Source of the DNA: Thermaerobacter sp. PB12/4term
GTDB taxonomy: Bacteria > Bacillota > Sulfobacillia > Thermaerobacterales > Thermaerobacteraceae
Assembly: GCF_003403315.2 (NCBI RefSeq)
Contig: NZ_CP048407.1
Coordinates: forward strand, 372,001 to 436,000
Length of the DNA: 64,000 bases
Reading direction: 5' to 3'
Shown in pieces: positions 1-9,900 of this stretch. Both the position numbers and the translations under genes were made by a program. The notes under the pieces were generated by a model, which was not told the origin of the DNA, searched no databases, and saw nothing but the letters and a program-made list of their open reading frames with translations. The first letter of the stretch is position 1. Every line of letters starts with the position of its first letter.

Positions 1-1168
1 GAGCAACAGGACCGGCGACAACCCGAGTGCGTCAAGAGCGGTCACGGAGCTTGGTGACGTGGAGGGCGCGATCCAGTGGGAGCGACGGTATGACCAGGAC
101 CGGCAAAGCGGAGCACGGCGGTTCTTGCTGGGGGAGGTACTGGGATGGAGCCGCGGCCGCCGTATTCGCCCCTGGTGCAGGAAGGATTCAGCTGTGTACG
201 CAGGCACCCTATGCCGCGGCGATGGACTGGCTGGGGGGGTGAACATGCGGGGCCGTCCGGCTGGGCGCCATGCCGCCGTGGGCGGACGTGCAGGCGGACG
301 GGGCCCGGGCGGACCACGAGACAGAGGCGCAGCGGGAGGCGGGGTTGGAGCGGGGCGACGTCCCCGTGGTGAGTCGGCCGGCGGCGACTGTGGATCTGGA
401 GTTTGGCAAGCTGTGGGTCTGGGGTCGGCGGCGAGGGCCTGTTGATGCGGTCATCCGACGCACTCTGCTAAACTTCGACATCCTACCTGTGTTAGCCTTG
501 CTCCAGAAAACACCTTATGGCCCTGGTCGTTTATGACAACTGTTTCTCCGTCTAGACGAGGTGACTGTTGGACGCAGACGGAAGGGGTGATTGCCTACCC
601 AAAGCACCGCTCGCCCACAGGTTACGAACCGAGCCGGGGTCTAGAAGGCCGTGGGGAAACCGGCTCGGTGGCGTGCTGAGGTTGATACGAGCCCAGCACT
701 TAGTGAGTTTATTGCAAGAGCGACATAGCGACGTCACCATGCATAGCCCGTCCCAGAGCACAGAGGCAACCCGTTGTGGCAGCGGCCGACGCGGATGACC
801 TCTGGCATGCCCCTAGTGGCTACGGGCGCATTATACGGGTCCCATTCAGAGGCGGGTGGGTCCGCACGTCCCACCATTCCGCGGGGCGTGCGGTGGTCTA
901 CGCCAAAGACGAACCCGAGGCTCCGCCTCCCGGACCTTTATGCGGTTCGTTCCGGCGCTCGGTTTGCTCCTCCAGCAGGCATCATCCATTTTGGAGGAAA
1001 CGGGCCATGTGCTGGTTTGTCCTGCTAAGCAACGTGGCATCGTCATGTCCTGTAGGGATCGCAACCGTTAAGGTGCTGAATTTTCTTGGGGATCGCCGAT
1101 TATCAAGCCGCACTTCAGGCATGACTTAACCATTACGGCGTGTGTCCTACAGGAAGGGACGACAGACA
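1..1168. other. gene-free stretch, unrecognised
   Basis: All six frames are broken by stops or give low-complexity translations that I do not recognise. A frame open from the left edge to about position 445 could be the tail of something outside the window, but it has no family-like motif. No tRNA, terminal inverted repeat or transposase motif was seen. Base composition becomes less GC-rich toward the right, leading into the AT-rich genes that follow, so this may be the decayed flank of acquired DNA. Confidence 0.4.
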
Positions 1169-2412
1169 ATGATGAGACTCTTTCTAATTTTAATTCTGTT
1201 TTAGTCCTGGTTGTGGCCCCATTTGGATTCAGCCTTGCCCATACTTCTACGATTTCTTCGTGGAACTCCGCTAATGCCACATATGAGCCTGATCGGGGGC
1301 TGTATGAATTGTTTTCGTTTGAAAGCGGTTCTGATTACTACGTGAGATGCGACTCTAATTTTACTTACAGTTCATCCGATATCAACGCCATCCAGTCTTA
1401 CTATCGCAATAACAGCCACTATCCAGGAGCTGACTGCACTGATATGACGTCAGCATGGCTTGACCACTGTTCGTCCTTAACCACCTTGCCAGATGCGCAT
1501 TTTGATCAAGATGACGATGACGGTAATGCCTTATGGGAAGAGGCAGAGGTAACGTCAGAATCCCCGCTTTCGATCAAAGCTGGTCTTGAATACACATGGA
1601 GGGCACAGTTTTGTGATTTTTCCCTGTTCGGGAATATGACAGGGGAGATGCAACATACATTTCATGAAAGTTATTGGTCAAGTTTCTGGCGTGAGTATCA
1701 AACTCAATACTGGACGGGGTATGGAACAACAGACGGCGTAAATACTTATTATACCCATGGTGGACACACGGCTGACCTTATTGCTAACCATACCTTCGCT
1801 AGTTCGAATCGTCGTCAGAACGAGGCCTTCGCTCGAGACCCCGTACCGGTTTGGCGTGCCGACGAATCGGCAAGAGTCAAGGCGGTGGCAATTAAGGACA
1901 ATGAACTGAGCAAGGAAATCGAACTCAATGTTGCGGGGCCGAGAAATGCGGATGAACTTAAAGGATATGTACGAGAAAATGAAGAACTTATCAATTCATT
2001 GGGTGGCGCGCCTGGATCCCATCGTGTGATGATTACATTCAATAAACCGATGTCATTGACTGAATTCTCGGATTTTGTGTTATCTAATAATATATCACCA
2101 GTTTCCGTTGAATTGCGTTCAACTAATTCTGACGGGTTGCGTGGTACAATATACGTGAAAGGCGCTTTGAATCTAGTTAAAGCCGTTCATGATATAGCAC
2201 CAGACCACGTCGTGCATGGTGTTATTGCAGTGGACGCTGTACTTCGAGCGGACAAAGATCGCATTCTTGACCTCAGCCATGATAGTAATGTAGCACTGAT
2301 TGACGTTCATCCGTCCATTGCATACTTGGAATTTATTCGGCAGCGTGGCATTGCAGAGGGGCAACATGTTGACATAAATGTTAAATCCATTGCTTGGTGG
2401 CTTGGTTTATGA
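1169..2412 (+). CDS. secreted protein of unknown function, signal peptide out of frame by 1 nt
   Basis: An ATG at 1169 follows an AGGAAGGG ribosome site (1151-1158) and begins a hydrophobic leader, MMRLFLILILF, that hits TAG at 1202. The long frame (open to 2412) continues the leader perfectly as VLVVAPFGFSLA-H if one T is added to the TTTT run at 1199-1202. The two together make a textbook signal peptide and a mature protein of about 390 residues. In the frame as given, the first start codon is GTG 1213. The mature protein is rich in Asp, Ser, Tyr and Asn, has a few Cys, and has an alpha/beta-looking C-terminal half. I recognise no family. It is markedly AT-richer than neighbouring genes, which suggests horizontal transfer. 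The frame break could be a sequencing error, a recent mutation or slippage-based switching. Confidence 0.6.
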
Positions 2413-2496
2413 TATATATGACAGTCGACCTTAATCCCGTCATAGGGACAGCTTGCCGCCATCCCTATTTTGACGTGGAACCGAGGTGTGTGCTTC

Positions 2497-2790
2497 ATGA
2501 AATACGTTAGGCATTTTGCCTGGGTCGCGGCCGCATATCTAACGTTCGTGCAATTGAGATTCAACCATATGTTAGCTACAGGAAATCCGCTCGATATGTT
2601 TCAGCGGGGTAGTGGAATAGGTTTTGAGGTATGGCCGTTCATCTCCATGGAGCGGTTGCGGTCGGACGAGATTGGCGCGTTTTTCTCCCTAATAAATTAC
2701 CTTTGCTTAGCCTTGATCGGGGTGCTTGGACTGTCGCTGGTGTACGCTGATGCAAAGACGCGGCAAGAAAAAGGTAATGCGCCGGATTAG
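2497..2790 (+). CDS. small membrane protein, unknown function
   Basis: A 97-residue protein. ATG 2497 is preferred over an upstream in-frame TTG at 2470 because GAGGTG (2482-2487) sits at normal spacing before it. An N-terminal hydrophobic segment lies at about residues 7-20 and a clear transmembrane helix at about 64-86, ending in a short charged tail. It lies about 85 bp after the secreted protein gene, on the same strand and with the same AT-rich composition, so the two may be co-transferred and co-transcribed. No family recognised. Confidence 0.55.
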   Translation: MKYVRHFAWVAAAYLTFVQLRFNHMLATGNPLDMFQRGSGIGFEVWPFISMERLRSDEIGAFFSLINYLCLALIGVLGLSLVYADAKTRQEKGNAPD

Positions 2791-3043
2791 CCTGGTGATT
2801 GCCGGCCGGTCAACGGGTCCGCCCTCCATGCCGAAGGGCACGCCCAGCGTGGGGGAAAGGTTCGACAAGAGCGGAAGCGGACACCCCCGACTCCGCGGCG
2901 CCCGGGGAAGGGGCCGCTGGCGACAAGGGTTTCCGTCGCCTGTCCCGACGGTCAGGGCGTAGTGCCAGTAGATGGGCGATCAAGCGGTTACCCACCGGCG
3001 GGAGACCCCGGCTGGTTCGTCCGGCAGGCGGCAGGCTGCGGGG

Positions 3044-3052
3044 TGCTACAAT
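3044..3052 (+). promoter_or_regulatory. candidate extended -10 promoter for hemE
   Basis: TGCTACAAT is an extended -10 (TG-n-TACAAT) located 36 nt before the hemE start. No convincing -35 hexamer lies 17 nt upstream, as is allowed for extended -10 promoters. The same TGnTACAAT arrangement precedes mrp at 23453, which supports both calls. Confidence 0.4.
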
Positions 3053-3087
3053 GGCAGTAGATCCGCCGACAGCCAGGAGGGGTCCCG

Positions 3088-4158
3088 TTGACGCCCAGCC
3101 AGCGCTTCCTCGCCGCCTGCCGGCGGCAGCCCGTAGACCGGACGCCCGTGTGGTTCATGCGGCAGGCGGGCCGGATCTTCCCGGAGTTCCGGGCGCTCCG
3201 GCGGCAGTACGGCTTCGTCGAGCTCATGCAGCACCCCGACCTCTGCGCCGAGATCACCGTGATGCCGGTTGAGCGGCTGGGGGTCGACGCGGCCATCCTC
3301 TTCGCCGACATCATGACGCCGCTGGCGCCCCTGGGCGTCGACTACCGCATCGAGCCGGGGGTAGGCCCCGTGGTGGGCCGGCCCCTGGGTGCGGCGGCTG
3401 ACCTGGAGAGGCTGCGCCGGTTCGACCCCCGGGACGAACTGGCCCCCGTGCTGGAGACCATCCGGCTGGTGCGGCGGGCCCTGGGCGACCGGGTCCCCCT
3501 GATCGGGTTCGCCGGCGCACCCTTCACCCTGGCCTGCTACCTGATCGAGGGCCGGCCGTCGCGGGAGTACCACCGGGCCCGCGCGCTGATGTACGGCGAT
3601 CCCGCCTTCTGGCACGGGCTGATGGAGCGGCTGGCGGAGACGGTCCTCGACTACTTGCGGGCCCAGGTGGAGGCCGGGGTGCAGGCGGTGCAGCTCTTCG
3701 ACTCCTGGGTGGGTGGACTGGGGCCGGCAGCTTACCGCCGGTTCGTCCTGCCCTACTCGCGCCGGGTGCTGGAGGGGCTGGCCGGCCTGGGGGTGCCGCG
3801 GATCCACTTCGGCACGGGCAATCCGGCCCTGCTGCCCCTGCTGGCCGAGGCCGGGGCCGACGTGGTGGGTGCCGACTGGCGGGTCGACCTGGACCGGGCC
3901 TGGGAGGCCATCGGTCCCGACAAGGCGATCCAGGGCAACCTGGATCCCGCGGCGCTGCTGGCCCCCTTCGACCAGGTGGAAGAACTGGCCCGGGAGGTGC
4001 TGCGCCGGGCGGCAGGGCGGCCGGGGCACATCTTCAACCTGGGGCACGGGGTGCTGCCCGAGACGCCCGTCGACCACTTGCGGCGGCTGGTGGACCTGGT
4101 CCACCGGGAAACGGAGCGGCCTGCGGAAGCGGAGGCCCGGCCGGCGGCGGGGGTCTAG
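3088..4158 (+). CDS. hemE: uroporphyrinogen decarboxylase
   Basis: Decarboxylates the four acetate side chains of uroporphyrinogen III to give coproporphyrinogen III, a cytoplasmic step of heme synthesis. The 356-residue product has normal family length. It carries the N-terminal signature VWFMRQAGR (residues about 20-29), which shapes the substrate pocket, plus HFGTGNP, GADWRVDLD, IQGNLDP and the C-terminal FNLGHGVLPETP. The start is TTG 3088 with GGAGGGG eight bases upstream; translation begins MTPSQRF as in homologues. No other heme genes are adjacent, but the cytochrome aa3 locus with heme A synthesis lies in the same window, so its product is needed here. Confidence 0.96.
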   Translation: MTPSQRFLAACRRQPVDRTPVWFMRQAGRIFPEFRALRRQYGFVELMQHPDLCAEITVMPVERLGVDAAILFADIMTPLAPLGVDYRIEPGVGPVVGRPLGAAADLERLRRFDPRDELAPVLETIRLVRRALGDRVPLIGFAGAPFTLACYLIEGRPSREYHRARALMYGDPAFWHGLMERLAETVLDYLRAQVEAGVQAVQLFDSWVGGLGPAAYRRFVLPYSRRVLEGLAGLGVPRIHFGTGNPALLPLLAEAGADVVGADWRVDLDRAWEAIGPDKAIQGNLDPAALLAPFDQVEELAREVLRRAAGRPGHIFNLGHGVLPETPVDHLRRLVDLVHRETERPAEAEARPAAGV

Positions 4159-4302
4159 GGGCCGGTTCCAGGGGCCAGGGGTTCGACCGGAAGGGGGGGG
4201 TTGGGCGAACCCGTTGCCGTCGCACCGTAGCGCCAGCAGGTCGCCGGGCCAGGACCGGGCAGGCCCCCGGGAAGGACCGGCTGGGGACAGGGAGGGATCG
4301 CC

Positions 4303-4734
4303 ATGAGCATGGAGATGCTCGACATGTTCTTTGCACCCATGCGGGAGGAACTGGTCCGCCTGGGCTTCACCGAGCTGCGGACGCCGGAAGAGGTGGACGC
4401 GGCCATGGCGGAGGCGGTCGAGGAGGAGACCACCCTGGTGGTGGTCAACTCCATGTGCGGTTGCGCCGGCGGCATCGCCCGGCCGGCGGTGGCCATGGCC
4501 CTGGAGCATGAGAGGCGGCCCCAGCGGTGGCTGACGGTCTTCGCCAGCCAGGACCGGGAGGCCACGGCCCGCATACGGGAGTACTTCACGGGCCAGCCGC
4601 CGTCCTCGCCGTCCATCGCCCTGCTCAAGGGCCGGCAGCTGGTCTACATGCTGCACCGCAGCGACATCGAGAACCGCACGGCGGAGGAGGTGGCCGCCGA
4701 CCTCAAGGCCGCCTTCGACCGCTTCTGCGCGTGA
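4303..4734 (+). CDS. bacilliredoxin, BrxA/BrxB (YphP/YqiW) family
   Basis: A 143-residue thioredoxin-like protein of the DUF1094 family, which reduces protein–bacillithiol mixed disulfides in the cytoplasm of Firmicutes. The diagnostic CGC active site is present (C52-G53-C54, in NSMCGCAGG), as is the family C-terminal block with IENRTAEEVAADL. The start ATG 4303 follows GGGAGGG. It lies 13 bp upstream of an OsmC-type peroxidase gene on the same strand, so the two probably form a thiol/peroxide stress operon. Its presence implies that the cell makes bacillithiol, though no bsh genes are in view. Confidence 0.92.
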   Translation: MSMEMLDMFFAPMREELVRLGFTELRTPEEVDAAMAEAVEEETTLVVVNSMCGCAGGIARPAVAMALEHERRPQRWLTVFASQDREATARIREYFTGQPPSSPSIALLKGRQLVYMLHRSDIENRTAEEVAADLKAAFDRFCA

Positions 4735-4747
4735 CGGAGGCATGCCC

Positions 4748-5221
4748 ATGCGGCACGGAACGGTGCGCTGGAAGGGCGGGAGCCGCTACGTCGGGGCCAA
4801 CGACCTGGGCCTGGAGGTGCCCTTGCAGGGGGCGCCCCGGGAGGGCGAGCGGCGGGAGGCGCCGTCGCCCAAGGACCTGGTGCTGCTGGGGCTGGGCGGC
4901 TGCACGGCCATTGACGTGGTGGAGATCCTGAACAAGATGCGTCAGCCCTTGGGCTCGCTGGTCATCGACCTGGAGGCGGAGGAGCCCGAGGAGCACCCCA
5001 AGGTGTTCCGGCAGGTGCGGCTGGTGTACCGCCTGGAGGGCCACGGCCTGGATCCCGAGCGGGCCGTCCGGGCGGTGACCTTGAGCCAGCAGAAGTACTG
5101 CGGCGTCAGCGCCATGATCGGCCGGACCGCGGTGATCCACTACGCCGTGGAGGTCAACGGCGAGCGGGTGTACGAGGGCACGGCCGGCCTGGCGGCGGCC
5201 GGTACGGCCGACGGCAGCTGA
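4748..5221 (+). CDS. OsmC/Ohr family peroxiredoxin-like protein
   Basis: A 157-residue protein related to OsmC, a thiol-dependent organic hydroperoxide reductase. Both family cysteines are present: C52 in GGCTAIDVV and C118 in KYCGVS. ATG 4748 is chosen over ATG 4742 because GGAGG at 4736-4740 is only one base from the latter and seven from the former. It follows the bacilliredoxin gene by 13 bp, probably in one operon. I cannot separate the OsmC, Ohr and YhfA subfamilies by eye; the spacing of the cysteines fits OsmC/YhfA best. Confidence 0.88.
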   Translation: MRHGTVRWKGGSRYVGANDLGLEVPLQGAPREGERREAPSPKDLVLLGLGGCTAIDVVEILNKMRQPLGSLVIDLEAEEPEEHPKVFRQVRLVYRLEGHGLDPERAVRAVTLSQQKYCGVSAMIGRTAVIHYAVEVNGERVYEGTAGLAAAGTADGS

Positions 5222-5301
5222 CCCGGCTGGTCCGAATCCGGCGGGCCCCGGGCGATCCGGTGCGCGGAGCCCGCCGGGGCGGCTTGGTGAAGGAAGAAGC
5301 G

Positions 5302-5340
5302 GCGCGTCACCCCGAGCACCCGGCGCTCGGGGCGACGCGC
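5302..5340. terminator. hairpin downstream of the OsmC gene
   Basis: Arms 5302-5317 and 5325-5340 pair at 15 of 16 positions around a 7-nt loop. There is no T-tract, so this may be a processing or transcript-stabilising hairpin rather than a strict intrinsic terminator. It lies between the convergent OsmC and TauE genes. Confidence 0.5.
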
Positions 5341-5371
5341 CGCGTTGGCGCCGCCACGGGTCCTCCGCCGC

Positions 5372-5412
5372 GGGTCTCTCCGGCCGGAGGGGTCCTCCGG
5401 CCGGAGAGACCC
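5372..5412. repeat. perfect 19-bp inverted repeat with 3-nt loop
   Basis: Arms 5372-5390 and 5394-5412 are exact reverse complements separated by GGT. Each arm contains the self-complementary CCGGCCGG. It sits between convergent genes 32 bp after another hairpin, with no T-tract on either side. It may work as a bidirectional terminator or may be a replication- or recombination-derived palindrome. Confidence 0.75.
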
Positions 5413-5626
5413 CCGCTGAGGCCCTTCCGGGTCCGGGCGGCGCCGTCGCCCGAGCCCGGCTCCCCCACGGGTACGCCGCCTCCCAGCTTCCTGCCGCCGG
5501 CCTGGGGTGCTGGGGCGGCTTGGCCTCCCACGGGCCGGTGGCGCAGCGCCGTCTCGTTGCGGCGGCCCCGCGGTGCTGGAGCGGCTCCGGCAGCGGCTTC
5601 AAGGGGGCGGCTCGGTCCGGGACGGA

Positions 5627-6517
5627 TCAATCCGTGGCGGGGTGCTGGACCTGGGAGGCGGCCTGCCGGCGGCTGCGCAGGGCGGCCTGCACCAGGAGCC
5701 CCAGGCAGACGGCCGCCACCAGGGCGTAGGCCAGCAGCCGGGTCAGGCCCGTGATGCCCGCGGCCCCGAAGAGGGTGCGCAGGTTGACCAGCAGGACCGC
5801 GGTCCCCACCATCACGCCCAGCACCTGGGCCGGCAGCCTGCGGGCCATCCAGGCCGCCAGGGGCGCTGCCACGGCACCCCCGGCCACCAGGGCGGCCACC
5901 TGCAGCCACGCCACCCCCTCCCAGCCCAGCGTGAGGGCAAAGCCCAGGGTGGCCGACACCGCCACGGCGAACTCGGCGATGGACACCGACCCCACCACCT
6001 GGTGGGGCGGCAGGTCACCGCGCACCATGAGCGCCGGGGTGGCGATGGGACCCCAGCCGCCGCCCCCCGTGGCGTCCAGGAGCCCCGCCACGAACCCCAG
6101 CGGCATCACGTACCGCAGCCGCAGCCGCGGCGGCCGCCGGTGGCGCGGCATGGCGGCCAGGGTAAACCGCACCAGGATGTACACGCCCAGGATCAGGAGG
6201 AACCCGGCCACCACCGGCCGCACCCGCTCCGCCGGCAACGAGGCCAGCAGCACCGCACCGAGGAAAGCCCCCACCGCCCCCGGCAACACCAGGCCGCGAA
6301 CGGTGGGCCGGTGCCAGTTGCCCATGCGCCAGTGGGCGAGACCCGACACGGCGGTGGTAATGGTCTCGGCCAGATGGACCGACGCCGAGGCGGCGGCGGG
6401 CGCCAGGCCGTAGAGCAAGAGCAGCGACGACGACGTCACCCCGTAGGCCATGCCCAGGGCCCCATCCACCAGCTGGGCGATGAGGCCCACCAGGGCAAAC
6501 ACCAGCAAGCGCTGCAA
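5627..6517 (-). CDS. TauE/SafE (DUF81) family membrane transporter
   Basis: An integral membrane protein of 296 residues with about eight hydrophobic segments. It has the repeated half-domain pattern of TauE/SafE exporters, including the N-terminal VGLIAQLVDGALGMAYGV and the mid-protein GFVAGLLDATGGGGWGPI, which is the repeated G-x-x-D-x-x-x-G-G signature. Members export sulfite, sulfoacetate or other organic anions; the substrate here cannot be told from sequence. The start is TTG 6517, seven bases after GGGGAGGTG on the minus strand; the open frame runs farther upstream but only as Arg/Pro-rich shadow. It is divergent from dnaE and convergent with the OsmC gene. Confidence 0.85.
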   Translation of the reverse strand: MQRLLVFALVGLIAQLVDGALGMAYGVTSSSLLLLYGLAPAAASASVHLAETITTAVSGLAHWRMGNWHRPTVRGLVLPGAVGAFLGAVLLASLPAERVRPVVAGFLLILGVYILVRFTLAAMPRHRRPPRLRLRYVMPLGFVAGLLDATGGGGWGPIATPALMVRGDLPPHQVVGSVSIAEFAVAVSATLGFALTLGWEGVAWLQVAALVAGGAVAAPLAAWMARRLPAQVLGVMVGTAVLLVNLRTLFGAAGITGLTRLLAYALVAAVCLGLLVQAALRSRRQAASQVQHPATD

Positions 6518-6931
6518 AGGGCTACACCTCCCCAGGCGACGGGCTCCAGGCGGTGGGACCGTCGGCCGCCCGTTGCCCGCGGGCGCCCGTCCCGGCCCGG
6601 GCGGGCGCCGGAGCCGGGCGGGGCGGGCGCGTGTCACGGACCACCCTATGGACCGCCCGCAGTGCCGGTGCGTGTCCGGAGCGCCCAACGGTCGCCCGGG
6701 CTGGCCGGAATGCCTGGGAATTCTGATTTGCTTCGTCATGGTGAAGCGGCGGCCGGAAGGGAGTGGGCTCTGCCTGCGGGCGGCTGCAGGCTCAAGGGTT
6801 GGGGCCGGGGGTGCGGCGGTGGTGGGCGGCGCGGGCGGGCCGGGAACCCCGGCCCGAGGCGAGGGGGCCGCCAGGAGCCTTCATGGCCCGTGGCGAAGGT
6901 GGACAGGAACCGGTCAAACGGAGGGGTGGCG
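6518..6931. other. divergent intergenic region, TauE / dnaE
   Basis: GC-rich spacer that must carry the promoters for the exporter (minus) and dnaE (plus). No -35/-10 pair with good spacing was found on either strand. The only well-defined signals are the two ribosome sites at its ends. Confidence 0.4.
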
Positions 6932-9900
6932 ATGGAACCCTTCGTCCACCTGCACGTCCACAGCGAATACAGCCTTCTCGATGGCGCCGCCCGGGTCGGC
7001 GAGCTGGCCGCGCGGGCGGCCGAGCTGGGCATGCCCGCCCTGGCGCTGACGGACCACGGCGTCATGTACGGCGCCATCGATTTCTACAAGGCGTGCAAGA
7101 AGCACGGGATCAAGCCCATCATCGGCTGCGAGCTGTACCTGGCCCGGCGCACCCGGCACGACCGGGAGCCCAAGCTGGACGACCAGCCCTACCACCTGCT
7201 GGCCCTGGCCCAGAACGAGACGGGCTACCGCAACCTGATCCGCATCGTCTCCCGCGCCTATGCCGAGGGTTTCTACTACAAGCCGCGGGCCGACCGGGAG
7301 CTGCTGGCCCAGTACAGCGAGGGCCTGATCGTCACCTCGGGCTGCATCGGCAGCGAGATCCCGCGGCTGCTCCTGGAGGGGCGGGAGGAGGAAGCGCTCC
7401 AGGCCGTGCGCTGGTACCTGGAGGTCTTCGGCGACCGCTTCTACTTCGAAATCCAGGACCACGGCCTCCCGGAGGAACGCAGGGCGTACGCCCGCATCCT
7501 GGAGCTGGCCCGGCGCTTCGACGTGCCGGTGGTGGCGACCAACGACGTCCACTACCTCAACCGGGACGACGCCGCCGCCCACGAGGTGCTGCTCTGCATC
7601 CAGACGGGCAAGACCCTGGACGACCCGAACCGCATGCGCTTTGAAGGGCCGGAGTTCTACCTCAAGACGCCGGAGGAGATGGCCGCCCTGTTCCGGGACG
7701 TGCCGGAGGCCCTGGCCAACACGGTCAAGCTGGCCGAGCGCTGCCAGCTGGAGTTCGAGTTCGGCCGGTTCCTCCTGCCCCACTACGAGGTGCCGGAGGG
7801 GCACGATGCGGCCTCCTACCTGCGTTACCTGTGCGAAAGCAAGCTGCCCGAGCGTTACCCCAACGCGGGCAGCGAGGTGCGGGACCGGCTGAACCACGAG
7901 CTTGAGGTCATCACCCGCATGGGCTACCCGGCCTACTTCCTGATCGTGTGGGATTTCGTCGACTACGCCCGCCGCAACGGCATCGCCGTGGGACCGGGCC
8001 GCGGCTCGGCGGCGGGCAGCCTGGTGGCCTACGTGCTGGGGATCACCGACATCGACCCCCTGCGCTACAACCTGCTCTTCGAGCGGTTCCTCAACCCCGA
8101 GCGGGTCACCATGCCCGACATCGACATCGACTTCGACGACCACCGGCGGGACGAGGTCATCGAGTACGTGGTGCGCAAGTACGGCCGGGACCGGGTGGCG
8201 CAGATCATCACCTTCGGCCGGATGCTGGCCCGGGCGGTGATCCGCGACGTGGGCCGGGTGATGGGCCTGCCCTACGGCGAGGTCGACAAGATCGCCAAGA
8301 TGGTCCCGGCCCAGCTGGGCATCACCCTGGACCAGGCCCTGGAGTCGAGCCCCGAGCTCAAGCAGGCCTATGACCAGCAGCCGGTGGTGCGCCAGCTGGT
8401 CGACATGGCCCGCAAGCTGGAGGGGATGCCCCGCCACGCTTCGGTCCACGCCGCCGGCGTGGTGATCGGCCGGGACCCGCTGATGGAACACGTGCCCCTG
8501 CAGCGGATGCAGGACGGTTCCACCGTCACCCAGTTCCCCATGACCACCCTGGAGGAGCTGGGCCTGCTCAAGATGGACTTCCTGGGCCTGCGCACCCTGC
8601 ACGTGATCCAGGAGACCGAGCAGATCATCCACCAGACGGGGGCGCGGGACGTGCTGGCGGAAGAACCCGGCCCGGCCGGTACGGGTGGCCCGGCCGGGCC
8701 GGGCGGGGCGGGTGGCGGCCCCGGCGGGAACGGTACCGCCGCCCGCCGGGCTTTCCGGGTGCGGGACATCCCGCTGGACGACGCGGCGACCTTTGAGGCC
8801 ATGAGCCGCGGCGACACGGCCGCCATGTTCCAGGTGGAGTCGTCGGGATTCACCCAGATGCTGCGATCCCTCAAGCCGTCCAGCATCGAGGACCTGATCG
8901 CCGCCGTAGCCCTTTTCCGCCCCGGGCCCCTGGGCAGCGGCATGGTGGACGACTTCATCAAGCGCAAGCACGGCCAGGTGCCGGTCGAATACCCGCACCC
9001 GTGGCTCGAGCCGATTCTCAAGGAGACCTACGGGACCATCGTCTACCAGGAGCAGGTCATGCAGATCGCCAGCGTGATGGCCGGCTTCACCCTGGGCGAG
9101 GCCGACCTGCTGCGCCGGGCCATGGGCAAGAAGAAGCCCGAGGAGATGCAGAAGCAGCGGGAGAAGTTCCTGGCCGGGGCCGCGGCCAAGGGCATCGACG
9201 CCGAGTTGGCAGGCCGCATCTTCGACCTGATGGAGTACTTCGCCGGGTACGGGTTCAACAAGAGCCACTCGGCCGCCTACGGCTACCTGGCCTACGTGAC
9301 CGCATACCTCAAGACCCACTACCCGGCGCCGTACATGGCGGCCACCCTGAGCAGCGTGATGAGCAACTCCGACCGGGTGGCGGAATATATCGCCGAGTGC
9401 CGCCGCCTGGGCATCCCGGTGCTGCCGCCCGACGTCAACCAGAGCGAGGCCCGCTTCACCGTGGTGCCCGACCCCGGTGCACCCGGCGGCCAGGCGATCC
9501 GCTTCGGCCTGGCGGCGGTGAAGAACGTGGGCTTCGGCGCCATCGAGTCCATCGTCGCCGCCCGGCAGAAGGGCGGGCCCTTCCGCTCCCTGGACGACTT
9601 CTGCCGCCGGGTCGACCTGCGCCAGGTCAACCGCCGCGCCCTGGAGAGCCTGATCAAGGCCGGGGCCTTCGACAGCCTGGGCCAGCCCCGCGCCCGGCTG
9701 GTGGCGGGCCTGGAAGAGGTGATGAACCGGGCCCAGCGCTGGCAGAAGGAACGGGAGACGGGCCAGGTGTCCCTGCTGGACCTGACGGCGGTCCTGGTGG
9801 GGGCGGGCGGCCGTGGCGGCGGCGGTGGAACCGGCTCCGGCGGCGCCGCCGCCGGCGACCTGGAGGTCACCGAGCTGCCGCCGGTGGACGAATGGCCGCC

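Noticed and set aside
1-445. Frame open from the left edge as a transposase or phage gene tail
   Set aside because: Becomes Gly/Arg-rich and has no catalytic or family motif; no terminal inverted repeats nearby.
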